Origin: a marine bacterium B5-7
Lineage (GTDB): Bacteria > Pseudomonadota > Gammaproteobacteria > Arenicellales > CAJQKF01
Reading direction: 5' to 3'
Length of the DNA stretch: 64,000 bases
Assembly: GCA_021604525.1 (NCBI GenBank)
Contig: BQJD01000002.1
Coordinates: forward strand, 150,282-214,281
Below, one piece after another: positions 27,662 through 36,772 of the stretch (its first letter is position 1; the number at the start of each line of letters is the position of its first letter). Position numbers and translations under genes: made by a program. The notes below the pieces were generated by a model, which did no database searches, had not been told where the DNA came from, and worked only from the letters and a program-made list of their open reading frames with translations.

Positions 27662-29103
27662 GCAGCCGTCGACCACGCCGTGTCGATGCCAATATCATCG
27701 TCATTGGCGCGGGCTCCGCGGGCCTGGTCAGCGCCTATATTGCGTCTGCGCTAAAAGCCGATGTTATCCTGATTGAAGCTGCCGAGATGGGTGGCGACTG
27801 CCTCAATCGGGGCTGTGTTCCATCAAAAGCATTGATCGCTGCGGCCAGACGCGCCTGGCACATCCGCCACGCTGACGACTACGGCATCAGCGGTGGCATA
27901 GTGCATATTGATTTTGCAGCCGTCATGGCTCATATCAGAAATGCCATTGATACGATCGCGCCGCACGATTCGGTGGAGCGATACAGCAAACTCGGCGTGC
28001 GTTGCATCGCTGGTCATGCTCGATTGGTAGATCCCTATACGGTCGCCGTCGATAATCAAACTTATCGGGCTCGCAGCATTATCATTGCCACGGGAGCGGA
28101 TCCGATGATTCCCCCCGTGCCAGGTCTCGACACGGTTGACTACCTGACATCGGACACCCTGTGGGGCCTCAATGAACTACCGCGGCGCCTGGCGGTGCTG
28201 GGGGGCGGACCCATTGGCTGTGAACTGTCCCAGGCCCTTGGGCGGCTCGGCGCCGATGTTGCCATATTTGAAATGCAGCCGAGACTGCTGGCAGGCGAGG
28301 ATATCGATGTCAGCGATCGGCTCATGGCACAGTTGACAACCGAGGGGGTCAGCTTACATACCGGCAGCAAGGTCACCGCAATCGAGCCCGGACGTTTGAC
28401 GTATCAGACCGATAACGGGAATGACGGCGAATATATCTTCGATAGCGTACTGGTAGCGACGGGCCGCAAGCCTCGGGTCGAAGGAATGGGACTTGAAGAG
28501 CTGGGAATCGAGTTAACCTCCGGGCGAATCGACAGCAATCCGTTTCTGCAAACACGATACCCCCACATCTTTGCCTGTGGAGATGTGGTCGGGCCATACC
28601 AATTTACGCATGCCGCGTCTCACCAGGCCTGGCACGCGACCGTGAACGCCCTGTTCAGACCATTCAAGCGGTTCAGGATCAGTTATGAACATCTGCCGTG
28701 GGCGATATATACCGATCCCGAGATAGGACGGGTCGGTCTGAATGAGAACACCGCGAATGAACGTGACATCAAGTTTGAATGTACCCGCTTCGATCTCTCG
28801 GGACTCGATCGGGCAGTAACCGATGGCGAAACCAATGGATTTGTGAAAATCCTCAGCAAACCCGGATCCGACAAAATCCTCGGCGCCACTATCGTCGGTC
28901 ACGGTGCCGGCGAGATGGTCGGTGCCATAACTCTCGCCATGAAACATGGCATTGGCCTTAACAGGATCCTTGGTACGATTCTGCCTTATCCGACTTACAA
29001 CGAAGCGTTAAAGCGCGTGGCGGGAATCTGGAAGAGCGATCATGCACCTGAATGGGCACTCACATTGCTTCGCCACTATCATCAAATCAGACGTCGAATT
29101 TAA
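27658..29103 (+). CDS. FAD-dependent disulfide oxidoreductase, mercuric reductase/lipoamide dehydrogenase-like
   Basis: A 481-residue flavoprotein. FAD motif GAGSAGL near residue 17, redox disulfide in DCLNRGCVPSKAL (about 46-58), NAD(P) motif GGGPIGCEL near 181, FAD-closing CGDVVGP near 303, and a C-terminal dimerisation domain. The lipoamide dehydrogenase HPT motif is YPT here (LPYPTYNEAL), as in mercuric reductase-like proteins, yet the terminal Cys pair of MerA is absent, so neither function fits fully. It is translationally coupled to the TVP38 gene. Confidence 0.85.
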   Translation: MSSRRPRRVDANIIVIGAGSAGLVSAYIASALKADVILIEAAEMGGDCLNRGCVPSKALIAAARRAWHIRHADDYGISGGIVHIDFAAVMAHIRNAIDTIAPHDSVERYSKLGVRCIAGHARLVDPYTVAVDNQTYRARSIIIATGADPMIPPVPGLDTVDYLTSDTLWGLNELPRRLAVLGGGPIGCELSQALGRLGADVAIFEMQPRLLAGEDIDVSDRLMAQLTTEGVSLHTGSKVTAIEPGRLTYQTDNGNDGEYIFDSVLVATGRKPRVEGMGLEELGIELTSGRIDSNPFLQTRYPHIFACGDVVGPYQFTHAASHQAWHATVNALFRPFKRFRISYEHLPWAIYTDPEIGRVGLNENTANERDIKFECTRFDLSGLDRAVTDGETNGFVKILSKPGSDKILGATIVGHGAGEMVGAITLAMKHGIGLNRILGTILPYPTYNEALKRVAGIWKSDHAPEWALTLLRHYHQIRRRI

Positions 29104-29180
29104 GGCAAAAAAGAATTCTGGATACCTGACATCCCACTATTGCAATATATTAAGATATTCGAATATAATTGCATCACTCT

Positions 29181-29201
29181 CAATGCTGCAATGCAGCATT
29201 G
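29181..29201. repeat. 21-base perfect inverted repeat
   Basis: CAATGCTGCA, one base, TGCAGCATTG. It lies between the flavoprotein stop and its terminator; its role is unknown. Confidence 0.5.
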
Positions 29202-29227
29202 TCGGTTTTATCCTCCTCCTTAAATTT

Positions 29228-29257
29228 ACCGCCACCTTTCGTGTGGCGGTTTTTTTT
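29228..29257 (+). terminator. intrinsic terminator after the TVP38-flavoprotein operon
   Basis: ACCGCCAC / GTGGCGGT, an 8-bp perfect stem with a CTTTCGT loop and eight T. The clearest terminator in the window. Confidence 0.92.
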
Positions 29258-29390
29258 CAATTGCAGAATGCACCGGAACAAATCCTGCTTGTAAAACGGC
29301 GTTTGTGTGACGAATTACGACTGATGCGCAAGAATCTTGTCGAATTGGTTTTTTTCGTTGCCAGATTCAACTCCCGCGTCACCCCCCCAT

Positions 29391-30092
29391 TTACTTTGGG
29401 AGAGATTCTTCGCTGCCAGTACCGGTCTCGTCGGAGGCATGATTGTCAGGTGGGTCAGCAGGCAGATTGTCGCTCTCATCTTGATCCGCTGCGCTACCAT
29501 CGGCTGAATCCGCGCCCGATACGGCATCGGAATCGGCAATCGAGGTTACTGAATGCGCGACGACCGCCTCTTTACCGTCGATACTTTGGGTGTTTTTCAG
29601 CCGCCAGTATTCATGCACACCTTCCTCTCCCTTGCGCTGTGACCACTGCCTGAGAGCATCGCGTTCACCTGCGTAATCAAAATATGGCACGCCGAATCCG
29701 CAGGATGATTGCACCAGATCGATACTCAGATCGAAAATCTGACGTGCTCCTGTATCTGGCTCGAAATACGAATATAACTCCGTCCACTCGGGGTTTTCTG
29801 GCGTTATCGTACGGGCACTGCCGTACAGACGCAGAATTTTCGGCTCGGCCTCGAATGCACAGAACATCAGCGTCATACGCGGGTTTTCCAATAGATGTGC
29901 CGATGTCTCGTTACCGCTGCCGGTCAGGTTAAGCCAAATAGCCCGAACGGGATCAAGTACCCGCAGACTGTCGCCGCCTTTCGGTGACATGTTGACACGA
30001 CCATCGGGCGCTGCGGTTGCACAGAAAAACAGTTTCTGGCGGGCTATAAACTCCATGTGCTGCGGCGAAATTTCCTGGTATTTTTTTCCCAT
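29391..30092 (-). CDS. pyridoxamine 5'-phosphate oxidase-like flavin-binding protein
   Basis: About 233 residues. Residues 1-180 form the split-barrel of the PNPOx-like family (ATAAPDGRVNMSPKG, ENPRMTLMFCAFE, RLYGSARTI), common in stress-related flavin or F420 enzymes with unknown substrates. The last 50 or so residues are low-complexity, rich in Asp, Ser, Ala and Glu, and not part of the fold. I chose ATG 30092, giving MGKKYQEISPQH; 14 upstream codons have no family similarity. Confidence 0.82.
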   Translation of the reverse strand: MGKKYQEISPQHMEFIARQKLFFCATAAPDGRVNMSPKGGDSLRVLDPVRAIWLNLTGSGNETSAHLLENPRMTLMFCAFEAEPKILRLYGSARTITPENPEWTELYSYFEPDTGARQIFDLSIDLVQSSCGFGVPYFDYAGERDALRQWSQRKGEEGVHEYWRLKNTQSIDGKEAVVAHSVTSIADSDAVSGADSADGSAADQDESDNLPADPPDNHASDETGTGSEESLPK

Positions 30093-30223
30093 ATCAATAC
30101 AAACCCTCCGTATCGACTGTGGCGACGAGCACATATCGACAATTTGAATCTTAATAAATCATGCTGTCCGGACGTCGGCTACAATAGCGCATTGAATCAT
30201 CACTATTGCCACAGGCTTTTTCC

Positions 30224-31204
30224 ATGCCAGACCAACCAAACCAACTGTTTCTCCTGTTTCCAGGACAAGGTTCGCAATACCCGGGTATCGGTAAAGATCT
30301 CTGTGAAAACGAACCTGCCGCACGGAAAGTGTACCAAACCGCCAGTGATGTCCTGGGCTACGACATCGAACGGCTGTCATTTTACGACCCCGACGAACAG
30401 ATTCACCTCACTCGCTACACCCAGCCGGTGCTGCTAACCCACTCCATCGCCTGCCTGCGGGCCTTCGAACAGAGAATTGGCAAACCACTCAGGGCCGGTG
30501 CCGTTGCCGGCCACAGTCTCGGGGAATACAGTGCTCTGGTAGCCGCCGGTGCGCTCGATTTCGCAGATGCCTTGAATCTGGTTGCTATCCGTGGCGAGTT
30601 AATGAGTACTCACGGCCAGGGAGAAATGGAGGCCTTGCCAGTATCGATAGATGACGCCAAACCCTTTGCGGATCGGTTCTTCTGCGCGATCGCCGCTTGC
30701 AATCTCCCCGATCAGACAGTGGTCGGCGGCGCTAGCGAGGATCTCGACCGTCTGGCGCAGGAATTCACAGTGGCCAACCCGAGAAAACGCACCGCACGAC
30801 TAAAAACCGAGGGTGCTTTTCATACCTACTACATGGTGGGTGCTGCCCGCGAATTTCGAGAACACCTTGATGCTGCGCCGTTTCGTACGCCACATTCTCG
30901 CGTATTATCAAACTATACTGGTGACTTTCACGATGATACCGCCGAAGCCATCCGTACCCGTCTGTTTTTCCAGTTGTTTCATCCGGTTTTGTGGCATCAG
31001 AATCTTCTTGAAGGGGTGGCAGCAGGCGCCACGCACATTCTTGAGTTCGGCGGTGGTATCGGTCGCGGCGAAAGCGCTGAGGACAAGCGACCCAACCTTG
31101 AAGGCATCGTCAAGAAAACATTTCGTCGCGCTGATCAGCCTCCTGCTTACGGGGCTGTGATCAACTCGGCAACACTCGATGCAAGCGCCGACAATTTCGG
31201 CTGA
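30224..31204 (+). CDS. ACP S-malonyltransferase (FabD-like)
   Basis: About 326 residues with FPGQGSQYPGIG at the N-terminus, the nucleophile Ser in GHSLGEYSAL, the substrate Arg in AIRGELM and the catalytic His in GAFHTYYM. It moves malonyl from CoA to acyl carrier protein. It is not in a fab operon here and the C-terminus is longer than usual, so it may serve a polyketide or other specialised pathway rather than bulk fatty acid synthesis. The start could also be TTG 30206. Confidence 0.83.
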   Translation: MPDQPNQLFLLFPGQGSQYPGIGKDLCENEPAARKVYQTASDVLGYDIERLSFYDPDEQIHLTRYTQPVLLTHSIACLRAFEQRIGKPLRAGAVAGHSLGEYSALVAAGALDFADALNLVAIRGELMSTHGQGEMEALPVSIDDAKPFADRFFCAIAACNLPDQTVVGGASEDLDRLAQEFTVANPRKRTARLKTEGAFHTYYMVGAAREFREHLDAAPFRTPHSRVLSNYTGDFHDDTAEAIRTRLFFQLFHPVLWHQNLLEGVAAGATHILEFGGGIGRGESAEDKRPNLEGIVKKTFRRADQPPAYGAVINSATLDASADNFG

Positions 31205-31237
31205 AACCATCTTGTTCGCGAAGTTGTCAGGTGTGTT

Positions 31238-31999
31238 ATGTGTTTCGTACTGATCGCCTGCCAGGCGCATCCAGACTACCCGATAATTATCGCCGCTAAC
31301 CGCGACGAGTTCTTCGCACGTCCGGCCACGTCTATGCATTGGTGGGATGGCTCGCCACCACTTCTTGCCGGTCGCGATCAGCGCTCAGGTGGAACCTGGT
31401 TTGGAATTCGCGGTGATGGCCGATTCACAACCGTGACCAATCTGCGCAACGGACAGCCACTAAACACACAAGCCGAATCCCGCGGCGCTCTGGTCACCGA
31501 CATGCTGGCAATCCAGGAACCGCTTGAGCACGCCCACATCGAACTTCGCCGTAACCGACAGCGCTACAACCCATATAACCTTCTCTATGGCGATCGCGAG
31601 CAGGTGTTTCACTTCAACTCGCATGCCGACCAGTCAACTATCCTGACACCAGGAATCCATGCACTCAGCAATGCCAGTCTTGATACGCCCTGGCCGAAAG
31701 CGGTTGAGGGTTCGCAGGCATTTTCGGCGCTACTGGCATCGCCTGATTTCAATATCGATGCCTGCTTTGACCTGTTACGCAACGATACGACCTATCATGA
31801 CGTACCCGATACCGGTCTGGATCCTCAGCGCGAACGAGCCCTGTCGGCCATATTCATCGAAGCCAACGACTACGGGACACGAACATCAACAGTGCTGACA
31901 GTCTCATCCAGCAATGAAATCAATGTAGAGGAACGTCAGCATGCCGGGGATTACAGCGGCTCGCGTCGCTCCGTTTTTCGTTTCAAAGCATCACGTTAA
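31238..31999 (+). CDS. NRDE-family (TANGO2-like) protein
   Basis: A 253-residue member of the NRDE/TANGO2 family, named for the AANRDEFFARP motif near residues 20-30. Cys2 after the initiator Met fits an N-terminal nucleophile-type arrangement. GGTWFGIRGDGRF and TNLRNG are further family blocks. In eukaryotes TANGO2 is linked to haem or lipid handling; the bacterial role is unclear. It follows the malonyltransferase by 33 bases. Confidence 0.88.
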   Translation: MCFVLIACQAHPDYPIIIAANRDEFFARPATSMHWWDGSPPLLAGRDQRSGGTWFGIRGDGRFTTVTNLRNGQPLNTQAESRGALVTDMLAIQEPLEHAHIELRRNRQRYNPYNLLYGDREQVFHFNSHADQSTILTPGIHALSNASLDTPWPKAVEGSQAFSALLASPDFNIDACFDLLRNDTTYHDVPDTGLDPQRERALSAIFIEANDYGTRTSTVLTVSSSNEINVEERQHAGDYSGSRRSVFRFKASR

Positions 32000-32126
32000 C
32001 GGGTTTCATCTCATCAATATCTGTCCACTTGACTACCGCGATACAGCTGACGTAGGTCACACTGGAATCTGGCTCAAACTGGCTGCATCCCCCAAATACG
32101 ATGTTAAATGCTCGCTCAAATGCTCA

Positions 32127-32140
32127 TTTACTCATGTAAA
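32127..32140. promoter_or_regulatory. inverted repeat upstream of the GGDEF-EAL gene
   Basis: TTTAC, four bases, GTAAA, placed 126 bases before the start codon. An AAATGCTC direct repeat lies just upstream. A possible regulator site; the factor is not known. Confidence 0.3.
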
Positions 32141-32265
32141 CTGCGCGTTTTCTCTTCCATTTGCCTTGCCTTGCCTTGGCGGCCTTCGCTCAGGTTGAGA
32201 CAGGTTCCAGGAACACAATCAGAGCATAGACAGTCGGATAACAACGCCAAGCATATTGCCAACCC

Positions 32266-35031
32266 ATGTTGACGGGACCCTCAAACGAAATCAAGACGCG
32301 CATCAAGACTGCGCTTTGGCCTGACGTTCATACGCGCCATGAGCAACTCGCGCTGATTTTCGAGGAGGCAATAAATAGCGCCGGTATTCTGCTGGTCGCT
32401 TCCAGCATATTTGCGTTAGTCATCTGGGACTATGTACCCAAAGTGATGATCATTGCCTGGATGTTGACATTCGCAGCGGTCATCGGATTCAGATATCAGA
32501 TAGCGATGAGTTTCGCTCGGCAAAAGAAACGAGATGTAGAAAACAAACGCTGGGTTTATCTTGTCTTTACAGGTGTTACCCTGTCCGGACTTCTATGGGG
32601 TTTTAGCGGCTTGTTTCTTCACTACACGCCGGATTCACTCGATATTGTTATTGTCTTGACGGTCACCGTTGTGACCATAACGGCCATTTCCTTTCAGGCA
32701 CATTATCTACCCGTTTTTCTTGTGTATCTGTCATGCACAACGTTACCCATGATTTATTTTGTGTCGCTTGAATTAACCTCAATCAATGCACCTTCAATAT
32801 TGTTATACGCATTATTTTTTATCGCTGTGGCAATGTCTGCCTATCGTTTCAACCATACGATTTACGAGCGGCTGTCGGCTCAGCGTCAGGCCGCTGTTTT
32901 AAGCGAGCGTTTATCAGATAAGAATCTTTCGTTAACCAGAGAACTGAAGCAACGACGACGAACCGAGAAGGCGCTCGCCCTCAACCAGGAATACCTGAAC
33001 GCGATCTTTTTCAACGCGCCGCTTGAGATTTATCTTAAAGACAAAGAAGGACGGTATATCAAGATCAACCGCGAGTTTGAACGACTTTTCAATGTCACCG
33101 ATGAGCAGGCCAAGGGGAAATTTCCAGCGGACATACATGAAGATGCGTTAGCTGCTGCTGCCCGTGCCCACGATCTTGAGGTACTTAATAACGGCGAGAC
33201 CCGAATTATCGAACAGTCGTGTAAATTGCCAGGCATTGACGATGATAGCGAACACACTTTGTTAACCGTTAAATTTCCGATAAAAACCAAAGGAGGCAGT
33301 GTCAACGGAGTTGGCGCCGTAGTTCTTGATATCACCCGACAAAAAGAGATTGATCAGCAACTGCGTCTGAGTCGTGAACGATTCCGGGATTTTGCAGAGA
33401 TCGCATCGGACTTTTATTTTGAGATCGATGAAAGCCTCAAACTGACGTTCTCATCGGCACGTGGACGCATACTCAATGGCGTACCTATGGAGGAACTGGT
33501 TAGCACTCGTGATCGGCAACTATCCTCAGGTCATATAGTTGATGGGCCGGAATGGACAATGCACCTTGCCCGCCGTAACAATCATCGACCCTACGAGTTC
33601 GAAGTTTCATTCATGCGTAATGACGACAAGGAAATACGTCTGCATATCAAGGTAAACCCCATCACTAATGAAGACGGTAAGTTTAGAGGTTTTCGGGGCA
33701 TCGCTCGTGACATAACGCGTGAATACAAGCTGGCGCAGGACATTTCCTATAACGCCAATCACGATCCGTTGACCGGACAGCTTAATCGACGAAAATTCCT
33801 TCAATACGTCGATGAATTCATAGAGGATGCACGTAAATCCAATCATTCGCACGTACTGTGCTTTCTTGATCTTGATCGCTTCAAGTTCGTCAACGACAGC
33901 AGCGGCCACGTTGCCGGTGATGCGCTGCTGGTTGAGGTGTCAAACACGATACAAAAGCAGCTTAGAAGCGGAGATAGATTCGGTCGAATGGGTGGTGATG
34001 AATTTGGTATTTTACTACGCGAGTGTTCCACCAATCGCGCCGACTCCATTGCCTCTCACATACTCAAAGGACTCCAGGAAATTGATTTTAAATGGGGTGA
34101 ACGCAGTCACTCCATATCTGCCAGTATCGGTATCAGCATCATCGATAGTCAGGTGGGTTCGGCAACATCATTGTTGATCGATGCCGATCAAGCCTGCTAC
34201 CGCGCCAAGGAGTTGGGTGAGGGACGCATATTCGTTAGCAATCGTTCAGGTGGACGAATGCCGCAACGCATTCAACATTACCGACAAACCGATTGGCTCG
34301 ATGCGCTGGATAAGTCCTTACTGCAATTGTATGCACAATCGATTGTCTCGTTAAATGACGAGGGTAGCAGTTACAACTGGAACGAAATTCTTGTTCGCCT
34401 GGTAGATGCCGATGGCAATGCCCACTCCCCTGAATATTTTATTCCCTATGCCGAACGATTCGGACAGATTACAAGGCTTGACCAATGGGTAGTAGCGAAT
34501 ACGTTTGAGTATATTCAAACGATTGACGATTTACACAACCGGCGCTTTTCTATCAACCTGTCGGGCGCATCCTTACACAGCGATCGACTACGTGATGACA
34601 TACTCGAATTATTCGCAACCACCGTGGTTAAACCCGAAAACATATGTTTCGAATTAACCGAGACATCTGCGATCAAAAATCTCGGGCTCGCCAAAAATTT
34701 TATCGAACGTATCAGAAGCGAAGGCTGCACAATCGCACTTGACGATTTTGGCACCGGCCTCGCTTCATTCTCGTATTTAAAACACTTTCCGGTTGATTTC
34801 GTCAAAATTGATGGCAGTTTTATTCAGGACCTCGATGCCGATGCCTACAATCCAATTTTTGTTGAATCCATTGCCTCGGTGGCGTCAGCAATGAATATCC
34901 GCACCGTTGGAGAATGCGTTGAATCGGCACAAATACTTGAACGTCTTACCAAGATCGGCATCGACTACGCACAAGGCAATGCAGTCGGTTCACCCCAGCC
35001 TCTGACAGATCTCCATAAGTCGCTCAGTTAG
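32266..35031 (+). CDS. membrane PAS-PAS-GGDEF-EAL cyclic-di-GMP enzyme
   Basis: 921 residues. About five membrane segments (40-205) form an N-terminal sensor, followed by a short coiled coil, two PAS domains (about 240-365 and 370-490), GGDEF (about 495-660) and EAL (about 680-915). GGDEF is intact and preceded at five residues by RSGD, an RxxD inhibitory site. In the EAL domain the key Glu is in NEILVR (EIL rather than EAL), and the INLS Asn, ELTE, DDFGTG, KID and YAQG residues are present. Both synthesis and breakdown of cyclic-di-GMP are possible. The stop codon overlaps that of the convergent soeC-like gene by 4 bases (TTAG). Confidence 0.93.
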   Translation: MLTGPSNEIKTRIKTALWPDVHTRHEQLALIFEEAINSAGILLVASSIFALVIWDYVPKVMIIAWMLTFAAVIGFRYQIAMSFARQKKRDVENKRWVYLVFTGVTLSGLLWGFSGLFLHYTPDSLDIVIVLTVTVVTITAISFQAHYLPVFLVYLSCTTLPMIYFVSLELTSINAPSILLYALFFIAVAMSAYRFNHTIYERLSAQRQAAVLSERLSDKNLSLTRELKQRRRTEKALALNQEYLNAIFFNAPLEIYLKDKEGRYIKINREFERLFNVTDEQAKGKFPADIHEDALAAAARAHDLEVLNNGETRIIEQSCKLPGIDDDSEHTLLTVKFPIKTKGGSVNGVGAVVLDITRQKEIDQQLRLSRERFRDFAEIASDFYFEIDESLKLTFSSARGRILNGVPMEELVSTRDRQLSSGHIVDGPEWTMHLARRNNHRPYEFEVSFMRNDDKEIRLHIKVNPITNEDGKFRGFRGIARDITREYKLAQDISYNANHDPLTGQLNRRKFLQYVDEFIEDARKSNHSHVLCFLDLDRFKFVNDSSGHVAGDALLVEVSNTIQKQLRSGDRFGRMGGDEFGILLRECSTNRADSIASHILKGLQEIDFKWGERSHSISASIGISIIDSQVGSATSLLIDADQACYRAKELGEGRIFVSNRSGGRMPQRIQHYRQTDWLDALDKSLLQLYAQSIVSLNDEGSSYNWNEILVRLVDADGNAHSPEYFIPYAERFGQITRLDQWVVANTFEYIQTIDDLHNRRFSINLSGASLHSDRLRDDILELFATTVVKPENICFELTETSAIKNLGLAKNFIERIRSEGCTIALDDFGTGLASFSYLKHFPVDFVKIDGSFIQDLDADAYNPIFVESIASVASAMNIRTVGECVESAQILERLTKIGIDYAQGNAVGSPQPLTDLHKSLS

Positions 35032-36044
35032 CTTATGTATTGGTAGTAGATATTTTGCGGATGCTTTGCCTGGGCAAAGAAGTACCAGCGTTCGGCAATC
35101 AGTCCCAGGTATTGAACCACAAAGGCGATTATAAGCACGGCAAACGATCCACTTGTAACACCGGTGATGATAAGGATGATTGGCAGTGGAAATGTCAGCA
35201 CAAGAAACAGCGGTCGTATCCAGCGGAAAACCCAATCCGGTGCGTTGTGAAAAAACTCGCGGGTATTAAATGATCCCCCCATTACACCCTGGGCACGCTG
35301 AATAATCGACCCATGACGAATGCCGATTGCGGATTGCACGGTCGAACGGGGTTTCAATCGCGCATTCCGGTATAACGACATGACACGTCCAAGCAGTGCG
35401 GCAACAGTAATCACCACCGCCCAGAACCCGAACAGCTTGACGAGACCTTGTGATGGCTCGGGTACGATAAAAACAGTCAGCGCAGTTGCCAGAGTAAATC
35501 CCGAGGCGCTACCGAGCAATGTGTAGTTAATCACCGTTAACACACTCGCCCATTCCTGGATGAACTTGATGCAGGCATAGATCATCGCTGTAGATACAAA
35601 CAACGCAAACGTTGCCAATACCGCGAAAGCGCCGACAATGAGTGTGAGATCACTATCAAACCCACTATCGATACCGATGATGCCAAGGTCCCAGCCAAGA
35701 TAGTGAAACATCGTATAAAGCGCCAGAAGTACCATCAGCAAGGGCAAGAGAATTACCTCTCGCGATAGCCAGGAGGTTCGCCACATACTGGCACTTCGCC
35801 AGGCCCGTTCGGGATGACCCAGATGCAGAAACGATGCACCGAGTCCGGCAATCAGCAAAACCAGACTGATGATTCCACCTGCGACATAAAAACTACGCGG
35901 CGAAGACGCAACAACGCCGACAGCAGCATAGCTCTCGGCAGTATAAAGCGCGAGCAACAATCCCTGACCGGCGCCGATCAGGGTGGTTAAAAATATTACC
36001 GAGAATGCTGGATGCATTGTTTGTCGAATCCCATGTTCTACCAA
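35028..36044 (-). CDS. soeC: membrane anchor subunit, SoeC/DmsC family
   Basis: A 338-residue polytopic protein with about eight membrane segments and the MHPAFSVIFLTTLIGAGQGL opening typical of DmsC/SoeC proteins. It takes the electrons from the iron-sulfur subunit to the quinone pool (or back). It overlaps soeB by 7 bases. Name given by operon and size; a DMSO or polysulfide reductase anchor would look similar. Confidence 0.78.
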   Translation of the reverse strand: MVEHGIRQTMHPAFSVIFLTTLIGAGQGLLLALYTAESYAAVGVVASSPRSFYVAGGIISLVLLIAGLGASFLHLGHPERAWRSASMWRTSWLSREVILLPLLMVLLALYTMFHYLGWDLGIIGIDSGFDSDLTLIVGAFAVLATFALFVSTAMIYACIKFIQEWASVLTVINYTLLGSASGFTLATALTVFIVPEPSQGLVKLFGFWAVVITVAALLGRVMSLYRNARLKPRSTVQSAIGIRHGSIIQRAQGVMGGSFNTREFFHNAPDWVFRWIRPLFLVLTFPLPIILIITGVTSGSFAVLIIAFVVQYLGLIAERWYFFAQAKHPQNIYYQYIS

Positions 36045-36772
36045 CTGGTAATATCGTCAAGCGTCTGTTCGCGGACGGGTCCCGATGGACCGACATCGAT
36101 TTCTTTCTTCAATGGATTATCCACACGCACCAGTTCATCATCGTGAATGGTTACCTCGATACGGCGACGCGGCAGGTAGTGATTGGCCGGCTTGGTACCC
36201 CACTCCGGCATTAGTGCGTAGCCACCTTGTTCACGAATAGCTCGTGAGACTTCCGACTCGGAATCATGAACATCACCGAACAACCGGGCGCTGGTAGGAC
36301 ACGCATTGACACAGGCAGGCTTTCTTTCTGTTTTAGGGATGGATTCGTCATATATTCGGTCGACACACAAGGTGCATTTTTTCATCACTTTCTGATGCTC
36401 ATCCAGCTCGCGCGCTCCGTACGGACAGGCCCATGAACAATATTTGCAGCCAATGCACTTATCGTAATCAACCAATACAATGCCGTCTTCAGGGCGTTTA
36501 TAACTGGCACCGGTCGGACATACCGGCACGCACGGCGGTTCTTCGCAGTGCAGGCAGGATTTTGGGAAATGGACCGTCTGGGTATCCGGGTACTGACCCA
36601 CCTCGAACGTTTGCACACGATTGAAGAATGTCCCGGTCGGCTCCGCACCGTAGGGGTTGTCGTCAGACAGATAACCGGCAATGCCCGAAGTATTCCACTC
36701 CTTGCAACTGGTGACGCAGGCGTGACATCCGACACACACATTCAGATCGATGACCAGTGCAAGCTGCGTCAT
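36038..36772 (-). CDS. soeB: iron-sulfur electron-transfer subunit, SoeB/DmsB family
   Basis: 244 residues with four ferredoxin-type Cys clusters: CVGCHACVTSC, CLHCEEPPCVPVCP, CIGCKYCSWACP and a C-terminal set CTLCVDRI...CVNACP. These pass electrons between the molybdenum subunit and the membrane anchor. The HYLPRRRIEV segment near the end resembles SoeB. Overlaps soeA by 4 bases (ATGA) and soeC by 7. Confidence 0.83.
   Translation of the reverse strand: MTQLALVIDLNVCVGCHACVTSCKEWNTSGIAGYLSDDNPYGAEPTGTFFNRVQTFEVGQYPDTQTVHFPKSCLHCEEPPCVPVCPTGASYKRPEDGIVLVDYDKCIGCKYCSWACPYGARELDEHQKVMKKCTLCVDRIYDESIPKTERKPACVNACPTSARLFGDVHDSESEVSRAIREQGGYALMPEWGTKPANHYLPRRRIEVTIHDDELVRVDNPLKKEIDVGPSGPVREQTLDDITSW

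Noticed and set aside
29042-29653. Plus-strand open frame of 203 codons
   Set aside because: It runs through the flavoprotein end, the terminator and antisense to the oxidase-like gene; composition and lack of any family motif mark it as chance.
32165-32183. Three tandem CCTTG units upstream of the GGDEF-EAL gene
   Set aside because: Too short and common to call a functional repeat.
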